The position numbers were made by a program, and so were the translations under genes. A stretch of DNA of 31,970 nucleotides from a virus: IMG/VR virus record IMGVR_UViG_3300034104_003607, positions 1-31,970 of that record; one strand, written 5' to 3'. Below the pieces are notes generated by a model that was given only the letters and a program-made list of their open reading frames with translations, was not told the origin of the DNA and ran no database searches. Each line of letters opens with the position of its first letter. The stretch's first letter is position 1. Below are positions 26,748 to 31,970 of the stretch, in pieces.

Positions 26748-27614
26748 ATGTTGCTGGAAGACTTCTTGAGGGACATCTACGTCCCTCTCAAGGGCATCTG
26801 TGCCCAGACCGAGTTGCTCTACAAGATGACGATTGCGGAGTTCGGCAAATCGTTGGGCAAAGACCCGGAACTTGCCGACCTCGAAGAACTCAAAGTCGCC
26901 AAGTTTCTGGCCAAGCGAGTCCGCGAGCGCAAGCCGGCCACGGCGGCCAAGGACCGCAGCCAAATCCGCGCTTTGTGGGAGTTGGCGGCCCGCAGGCGCA
27001 TGGTCAACGAGTGGCCGACGATTTCTAGGATCCGGGTGCCAGAGCGCGTCCCGGAGGCGTGGCTGACGGGCGAGATGGAGTCGCTGCTCGTCTCGGCGTC
27101 CCTGGAGACTTCTAGGTACGTCGGCATTCCGGCGGCGCTCTGGTGGCGAGCCATCCTGCTGGTCTGCTACGACACCGGGGAGCGCATCGGCTCTGTGGTG
27201 TCGGCTCGGTGGCGAGACGTTCGCGGCGGCAGCATTTTGTTCGTCGCCGAAAACAGGAAGGGGAAGCGTCGGGACATTCTTCGTGCCCTCAAGCCGGAGA
27301 CGCTCGCCGCCCTGCAGGTGATCCGCTTTGACCGCGAACCCGGCGACCTCGTGTTCCCATGGCCCAGGTCTCGCGGCTACCTGTGGAGGCGGCTTGAAAT
27401 CATTCTGAAGCGGGCCGGGCTGCCGCACGACCGGTCGTGCAAGTTCCACAAGATCAGGCGCACGACGGCCAGTTATTCGGCCGCTGCCGGCCTGTCGGCC
27501 CAGGAGATCCTCGATCACTCAGACCCGAAGGTCACTCGCCGCTACATCGACCCGAGGATCGTCACTCAGCCGACGGCGGCCGATGTCATTCCGCCGCTTC
27601 GGGAGCCGGCGTGA
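26748..27614 (+). CDS. int: tyrosine recombinase (phage integrase)
   Basis: 288 residues. An N-terminal SAM-like core-binding region (residues 1-100) precedes the catalytic domain with all tyrosine-recombinase residues: R146 in TGERIGS, K171 in NRKGKRR, H234 and R237 in HKIRRT, H257 in LDHSDP and nucleophile Y266 in RRYIDP. GGAG is about 9 nt before ATG. It overlaps the opposing gene tail to tail by 29 bp. Size and layout fit a temperate-phage or chromosome-dimer-type recombinase; no obvious attP repeat was found next to it. Confidence 0.95.
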   Translation: MLLEDFLRDIYVPLKGICAQTELLYKMTIAEFGKSLGKDPELADLEELKVAKFLAKRVRERKPATAAKDRSQIRALWELAARRRMVNEWPTISRIRVPERVPEAWLTGEMESLLVSASLETSRYVGIPAALWWRAILLVCYDTGERIGSVVSARWRDVRGGSILFVAENRKGKRRDILRALKPETLAALQVIRFDREPGDLVFPWPRSRGYLWRRLEIILKRAGLPHDRSCKFHKIRRTTASYSAAAGLSAQEILDHSDPKVTRRYIDPRIVTQPTAADVIPPLREPA

Positions 27615-27906
27615 CCACCAACCCCGCCACCTCGCTCATCGGCACCACCTCCACCTGCGCCATGATCTCTGGCGTCAGTTGTTCAACGGCCCAGCCGAGT
27701 ATGCCGCCGGGATAGAGTTCGCTCAGGAGATGCCCGCCCAGCATCCAGCGTCCATCGGTCAGTTGCGTGGCCGTCGCAACGTGTCGCGGATCGCCATGCT
27801 CCTGCTGAGTTGTGTACCAGACGACAGCGACCTCGTATGGGTAGACCATCGCAAGGTCTTTGCACTCGTCGTATGGCATCGGGAGCGTGAGGTCGGAGAG
27901 CCACAT
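27586..27906 (-). CDS. hypothetical protein downstream of the fibre genes
   Basis: 106 residues, mixed alpha/beta (VYPYEVAVVWYTTQQEHGD, GRWMLGGHLLSELYPGG), no known domain. ATG overlaps the stop of the LamG gene by one base (TGATG). As the last gene of the tail cluster it could be a fibre chaperone; nothing in the sequence proves that. Confidence 0.65.
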   Translation of the reverse strand: MWLSDLTLPMPYDECKDLAMVYPYEVAVVWYTTQQEHGDPRHVATATQLTDGRWMLGGHLLSELYPGGILGWAVEQLTPEIMAQVEVVPMSEVAGLVVTPAPEAAE

Positions 27907-30194
27907 CAGACGTTCCTACTAAGGGCGGTCTGGAACGCCTGCATGGCGTTGTAGTAGGCGGCGGCTTGCGAAGCAGTCATAGCACTACCGATGGAATATG
28001 CGCCAAGCCTCCCACCGTAATGAGAGGTCGCGGAGTCGCTTCGATTCAGGGCATACACATAGAAGTTTCTTGATGAAAGAGTCTGCGCGGTCTGCGTGTT
28101 TGACGCCTCAAGAGTTCCGTTTCTGTAGAGTTGACCAGCGGTGTCGGGCGAGTTGACGCCAATCCAGTGGGCGCCCGTAGACACGGACGTAACGGTTATA
28201 TTTGCACTGAAAGCGCCGTAGCCGAACTGTATGGTGCTGCCGATTCCACCGTACTCTAGGGTAAACCTCTGCGAACCGGCCTCATCTGTGCCTAAAAAGG
28301 TCTGAAACGTACCGCCGCTGCGAACAGTCTCATAGGCAGACAGATGCCTGTCTCCAGCGCTCAACACATTCGACGCCAGCCCCGTGTTGAGGTATCGCGC
28401 GCCGCCTCCCGCAAGGCCTCCATTGGGGCCGAGTTCGCTGTAGTCCCCGCTGACGAACAGCACGCCAACATTGCTGTCGGTGGCGTTGCCATACTGCGCC
28501 CCGCTACGCGACTGCCCGCGATACAGCGGGACGAGGCAGGCATTGAGCCCGCCGCCGCAGAAAAGATTCAGCCGATAGAAGCGGTCGCGGATGCTGACTC
28601 CGCTTACGCCAAAGTCAATGGCATCGCAGAACGTATTCACCGCGCTCGCCGTGCTGGCACTCACCGTGCCGCCGTTCGCGTAGACGCGGTTGACCCAATC
28701 CTGCGCGTCGGCGTTGGACACCTGCGGGGCGAGGGTGATGCCCCACTTGGCGGCGAGGTAGCGTTCGACTCGGCGTCGTTCTGTATCCGTCAGGCTGTAC
28801 GGGTACGCAATCAACTCCGCAATGTTTCCGCTGAAGGCGCTCGCACCTGCTGTAGACGATCCGATGTTTCGCAGGAGGTTTCCGAGATGCTGTCCAGTAA
28901 TCACGCTGCCGTCGTCGCTGAAGACTCGCGCGCCATTATGGTAGCCGCGCCACAGCGATGTCGTATCCTTGCTGATGCCGTATATGACAGACGCTGCTCC
29001 GTGCGGGCCGTAGAGTTGCTCCGTGCGGCCTGCCGGATAGAACGTAAGTCGATTGACCGAAGACGCACCTTGAAAATGGAGTGCCGTTGTGAAGTTGCCG
29101 CCGCGCTCGCCAACCAGAACTCCGCTTGAGGGAGTGGAGTTTCGCACTACCGCCAGCACCGTATACAACTGCCCGTCAGTGCCGGGAACCGTCGCCCCAA
29201 GTCGCTGCGACGACGCGCCTGAGAAAGCCACCGTGCCGCGAGAGTTGATGGACGCGGTCGCGAGCGTCGGCCTATTCGCCGCCGTCGTCTGCGTGGCGTG
29301 CCTCGCGTTCCCGCTCTTGTCCCCCCAGTACCCCACCGGATCGCTGGTCGCGGTGGCCTGTGCGTGGACGCCGCTGATGCCCCACTTGGCGGCGAGGTAG
29401 GCTTCGACGCGGGCGCGGTCGGCGGTGGAGAGGGCGGTGGGGTACAGAATGATCTCGGCTATGTCGCAAGTGTTGAACCCCGTGCCACCCTGTGCCGCGA
29501 CTCCAACACCGAGACGAGTGACTGCCGTAGAGAGCGTTGCGGCGGCCGATGCGGCCGACATCCCGCCCGCCGAGTTTGTAACGAGATTCGACGACAGCAC
29601 GCCTGCGAACACGCCGTAGGACGCGAAGCCAGTGACTCCGCTTGTGGTTGTTCCTTGAGTTCCAGCATAAGCGGACAGGGTTCCGCCGTTGGATACGCAC
29701 GGGATGACGCTACCAGACGCGAAATCGTTGCCTGCGCCACCCGTGCTAAGTAGGCGTCCGTTTGTGATGGCTCCAGTAATCTTGCACACCACAAACACGC
29801 TGTATGCGTTTGTGGCGATGCTGGCCGCCAGATTTCCGGTTAGCCCCTGCGACCCGCCAAACGTCAATACGCTCCGGCTATTCAAAGCGTTACTTGTGAG
29901 CGTTGGTCGAAGCCCGCCGCTCGCCGTCACGTCGTTTCCGCTGTTGCTCTTGTCCTTCCAAGTCTCAACCAGCGATCCGTTCAGCGTCATGCTCGCCGCC
30001 GACGAGTCTGCGCCGTCAAGCCACAATGCACACCCACTGATCTCCGTAGGCGAACTCACCGCCGTCACCGGCCCCGCATCGGTGGTGTAAAGCGACGAGG
30101 AGTCCGCGCCGTCCAGCCACAGCGCGAGGCCGCTGATCTGGCGGGGATTGAAGCCGCTGCTCGCCGGTCGGAGGGTGCGTGGGGAGAGGGGCAT
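27906..30194 (-). CDS. tail-fibre-like protein with repeated LamG/concanavalin-type domains
   Basis: 762 residues. Domain starts are marked by ISGLALWLDGADSS (near 20 and again as ISGCALWLDGADSS near 52), DKSGNARHATQTT, and repeated ends RVEAYLAAKWGIS / RVERYLAAKWGIT; a third beta-sandwich follows (SAYETVRSGGTFQTFLGTDE ... GQLYRNGTLEAS). This is the LamG-3 type jelly-roll found in phage receptor-binding and adhesin-like fibres. The first domain is truncated to about 30 residues, consistent with unequal recombination. Its Gly/Ser/Ala-rich composition is typical. The start overlaps the Mtd_N-like gene in TAATG. Confidence 0.88.
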   Translation of the reverse strand: MPLSPRTLRPASSGFNPRQISGLALWLDGADSSSLYTTDAGPVTAVSSPTEISGCALWLDGADSSAASMTLNGSLVETWKDKSNSGNDVTASGGLRPTLTSNALNSRSVLTFGGSQGLTGNLAASIATNAYSVFVVCKITGAITNGRLLSTGGAGNDFASGSVIPCVSNGGTLSAYAGTQGTTTSGVTGFASYGVFAGVLSSNLVTNSAGGMSAASAAATLSTAVTRLGVGVAAQGGTGFNTCDIAEIILYPTALSTADRARVEAYLAAKWGISGVHAQATATSDPVGYWGDKSGNARHATQTTAANRPTLATASINSRGTVAFSGASSQRLGATVPGTDGQLYTVLAVVRNSTPSSGVLVGERGGNFTTALHFQGASSVNRLTFYPAGRTEQLYGPHGAASVIYGISKDTTSLWRGYHNGARVFSDDGSVITGQHLGNLLRNIGSSTAGASAFSGNIAELIAYPYSLTDTERRRVERYLAAKWGITLAPQVSNADAQDWVNRVYANGGTVSASTASAVNTFCDAIDFGVSGVSIRDRFYRLNLFCGGGLNACLVPLYRGQSRSGAQYGNATDSNVGVLFVSGDYSELGPNGGLAGGGARYLNTGLASNVLSAGDRHLSAYETVRSGGTFQTFLGTDEAGSQRFTLEYGGIGSTIQFGYGAFSANITVTSVSTGAHWIGVNSPDTAGQLYRNGTLEASNTQTAQTLSSRNFYVYALNRSDSATSHYGGRLGAYSIGSAMTASQAAAYYNAMQAFQTALSRNV

Positions 30195-30466
30195 TAGATA
30201 GTTTCGTATGCAGTGAGAATGCCGTTCACGAACGTGAGTTGGTGCGAGGCCCCGATGTCAGAGTCGAAGATGCTGATAGTTCCCGAGTAGCCTCCGGGGA
30301 TCGACTTCACGGAGCCGTCCTGAGACTTGTAGAGCATTTTCCCGTCGGCCGAGTTGAGCGCGACCTCGCCCGTTCGCAGGCCGGCAGCGCCGATCGACTC
30401 AAGTGGAGTCGCGGAGTGCTTCAGCCGCACCTTGCCTCCGGTTGTCGAAGAGTCTTTCCACGGCAT
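30194..30466 (-). CDS. short fibre protein with Mtd_N-like motif
   Basis: 90 residues. LRTGEVALNSADGKMLYKSQ matches the N-terminal virion-attachment motif of major-tropism-determinant and hyaluronidase-type fibres (GEL-x-NT-x-DGKLY). The C-terminal IFDSDIGASHQLTFVNGILT reads like a fibre cap strand pair. It probably bridges the baseplate or tail with the LamG protein downstream. Confidence 0.75.
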   Translation of the reverse strand: MPWKDSSTTGGKVRLKHSATPLESIGAAGLRTGEVALNSADGKMLYKSQDGSVKSIPGGYSGTISIFDSDIGASHQLTFVNGILTAYETI

Positions 30467-30469
30467 CGT

Positions 30470-30715
30470 TTAGTTCTCCGGCTTTGCGTGGCTCTTGGGC
30501 TGAAGGGCGTACAGGAGCCTCGTCTGCTCGCTGACCGCCTCGGCGATCTCTTTCTGACTGTCGGCGATCGTCTTCAGGAACGTCGCGTGCTGGTCGACAA
30601 GAGGCACCAAAACGTCCTGACGCAAAACGTAAAATGCCGCCAGCGCCACGAGGGTCGGAAAACCCCACCTCTCGATGATCGTCTTGAGCGTCTCGCTCAC
30701 CTCTGCGCCACTCAT
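30470..30715 (-). CDS. holin-like small membrane protein
   Basis: 81 residues. An amphipathic N-terminus, one hydrophobic stretch (FPTLVALAAFYVLRQDVLVPLV, near 19-40) and a coiled, charged C-terminal half (FLKTIADSQKEIAEAVSEQ). This layout fits BhlA/UviB-like or class III holins that sit between fibre and lysis genes. No endolysin is visible nearby, so the call is tentative. Confidence 0.55.
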   Translation of the reverse strand: MSGAEVSETLKTIIERWGFPTLVALAAFYVLRQDVLVPLVDQHATFLKTIADSQKEIAEAVSEQTRLLYALQPKSHAKPEN

Positions 30716-30718
30716 CGG

Positions 30719-31075
30719 TCAGGTCTTCATCGTCACGATGCACACCGCCGCCGTCGCGGCAGCCTGACCGGCGACCAGCCGGATCGCACCGGCGCCGTAG
30801 CAGGCATCCGGCAGGGCGTAGACCCTCGCCTCCGTCGCGGACGGGGCCAGGGTGATGTCGGCCGCCGACCCGCTGGCGTCGTACAACCGGCCGAACGTGC
30901 CGACCGTGGCGTCGGAGGCCCAGACCTGAATGCTGGTGGCGGCCGTCGAGACGGTGCCCATCTCCAGCGTCCCGCCGGCAACGTCGTCCCAGCGGAGGGT
31001 GGTGGCGGCGGCCACCGACGTCGAGAGCGTGACGCCGATCGCCTTGAACTTACGTCGAATCTTCGGTTCGGACAT
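30719..31075 (-). CDS. putative virion decoration or fibre-accessory protein
   Basis: 118 residues, beta-rich and Ala/Thr/Val-rich (AAATTLRWDDVAGGTLEMG, SIQVWASDATVG), without signal or membrane segment. AAGGAGG is about 9 nt upstream. Composition resembles phage structural proteins; no named family is recognised. Confidence 0.6.
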   Translation of the reverse strand: MSEPKIRRKFKAIGVTLSTSVAAATTLRWDDVAGGTLEMGTVSTAATSIQVWASDATVGTFGRLYDASGSAADITLAPSATEARVYALPDACYGAGAIRLVAGQAAATAAVCIVTMKT

Positions 31076-31126
31076 GGCTGCGCACCTCCTTGTGCGTTGC
31101 GGGCCTCGTGGGCCACTCGTGGCGTG

Positions 31127-31672
31127 TCACAGGTACTCTTTCATTGTAGCCTTCACGGCCTCGACGAGTTCGTCCATCGACCCCCCATTGACGATCGTCG
31201 CATCGATGAGGTCGTCGCTGATCCCGGCCTCGCTCGAGTGCCTCATCGCCTCGCTGGTAACGCACCCCGAAGGCCGGACGATACGCACGATCTTCCCGCC
31301 GGCCTCGCGGATCGCCGCCGCCTCGTTGTCGAACCTGACGTCCGGCACGGCGACGACCTTGAACCCCGCCCCCAGGCTGACGGAGGCCCGCCGCAGGCAG
31401 ATTCTCGCCCAGATGTCGTCGCCGATGACCTGGCGGCCCCACTCAGTCCCCAGCGTCTGGAGGAGCCGCCGGGGCGACTGGCCGATCCAGTCGATCGTCT
31501 GCTCCTTCTTGCCGCGGTCGACGAGGGCAGCTTCGGGGATGCCGAACATGGCCGACAGCGCCTTGTACAGCGGGTCGGCCAGCGGGATCGTCACCCCCCT
31601 CCCGTCGCCGCAGAGGATGCCGGCGACGGTGCTCTTCCCTGCCCCGGCGGGGCCGCAAATGCCAATGATCAT
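31127..31672 (-). CDS. deoxynucleoside monophosphate kinase
   Basis: 181 residues. P-loop GPAGAGKST at 7-15 and PDVRFDNEAAAIREAGGKIV are the hallmarks of phage dNMP kinases (T4 gene 1 type), which phosphorylate dNMPs, including modified ones, for phage DNA synthesis. ATG 31672 overlaps the deaminase stop as ATGA. The longer frame upstream is a shadow of the deaminase gene. Confidence 0.92.
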   Translation of the reverse strand: MIIGICGPAGAGKSTVAGILCGDGRGVTIPLADPLYKALSAMFGIPEAALVDRGKKEQTIDWIGQSPRRLLQTLGTEWGRQVIGDDIWARICLRRASVSLGAGFKVVAVPDVRFDNEAAAIREAGGKIVRIVRPSGCVTSEAMRHSSEAGISDDLIDATIVNGGSMDELVEAVKATMKEYL

Positions 31673-31970
31673 AGGTGCAAATCTCTCCCGTCGAAGGTGA
31701 TGGTCACATCCAGCTTGTCGGCGATCCACCGCGTGTTGACGCCGGCCTCGCGGAGCATCCGCTCGCCATCCTCGACGGCCTCCAGCCACCGGGCGGGCGT
31801 CGCCTGGCGGGCGTGCAGGCTGCCGACGACGCTCTTGATGCCTGAGCAGATGATCGCCCTGGCGCAGTCGGGGCAGGCAAACCAGACGACGTACAGCGTG
31901 GCGCCGTCCGTCCGCAGTCCGCACCGGCCGGCCTCGTAGATGACGCCGCGTTCGGCGTGCTCGATGTAGC
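31669..31970 (-). CDS. dCMP deaminase (cytidine/deoxycytidylate deaminase family), 5' end cut by the window
   Basis: The visible 99 residues read EHAERGVIYEAGRCG with the HAE zinc/catalytic motif, then FACPDCARAII with the second zinc-binding cysteine pair, followed by a C-terminal helix and strand. The gene runs off the window, so the N-terminus is missing. It converts dCMP to dUMP for dTMP synthesis and pairs with the overlapping dNMP kinase. Confidence 0.92.
   Translation of the reverse strand, partial: YIEHAERGVIYEAGRCGLRTDGATLYVVWFACPDCARAIICSGIKSVVGSLHARQATPARWLEAVEDGERMLREAGVNTRWIADKLDVTITFDGRDLHL

Noticed and set aside
30179-31939. 586-codon plus-strand ORF
   Set aside because: Antisense to the fibre, holin-like and dNMP kinase genes, of which the kinase has an intact P-loop.

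Overview
The window reads as a GC-rich piece of a temperate or episomal tailed-phage genome (Caudoviricetes-like), with an unusual very GC-rich accessory block at its left edge. Phage character rests on tightly packed small genes with ATGA/GTGA/TAATG start-stop overlaps, a prim-pol primase, UvrD-like and SNF2-like helicases, an HNH nuclease, a VRR-NUC nuclease, solitary DNA methyltransferases, DUF551 proteins, LamG and Mtd_N-like tail-fibre genes, a dNMP kinase, a dCMP deaminase and a tyrosine integrase. No capsid, portal or terminase gene is visible, so this is the replication/accessory side of a larger genome. A Planctomycetota host is suggested, not proven, by an internal prepilin-type FTLVEVL motif of the kind abundant in that phylum, a textbook sigma-54 promoter, and small-gene/hairpin modules.

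Layout. 1-3240: extremely GC-rich block with a 17-bp tandem array, a VWA protein with an HExxH motif, a MoxR-type AAA+ ATPase, a small acidic protein, a proline-rich repeat protein, two further repeat arrays and a second 17-bp array. 3247-6387 (+): a sigma-54 promoter followed by eleven small, mostly overlapping genes, including a Pyr_excise/MSMEG_6728-like protein and a double-HTH protein. 6369-12168 (-): HNH nuclease, MT-A70 methyltransferase, small membrane and exported proteins including a lipoprotein with DnaJ-type cysteine motifs, a papain-like peptidase, a glycosyltransferase, an FkbM methyltransferase and VRR-NUC. 12202-17451 (-): small phage proteins, two DUF551 paralogues, a GNAT protein and a beta-type DNA methyltransferase; several genes here are each followed by a related hairpin. 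17455-25858 (-): tRNA-like relic, a 37-residue membrane protein, an Ig-like protein, CsrA, a zinc-ribbon protein, a helicase carrying a 300-residue intein, prim-pol, a candidate SSB-like protein, a Gp157-like protein and an SNF2 helicase. 25881-27614: regulator and integrase switch region. 27586-31970 (-): tail-fibre/LamG genes, a holin-like protein and nucleotide metabolism.

How it may fit together. The prim-pol, helicases and candidate SSB form a replication module; dCMP deaminase and dNMP kinase feed precursors; the methyltransferases probably shield DNA from host restriction; CsrA and the sigma-54 promoter tie phage expression to host regulation. The MoxR-VWA pair probably forms a remodelling machine whose metal-protease-like motif makes it the most intriguing cargo. 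Starts were chosen by Shine-Dalgarno sequence and overlap, and all functional calls come from reading motifs by eye.
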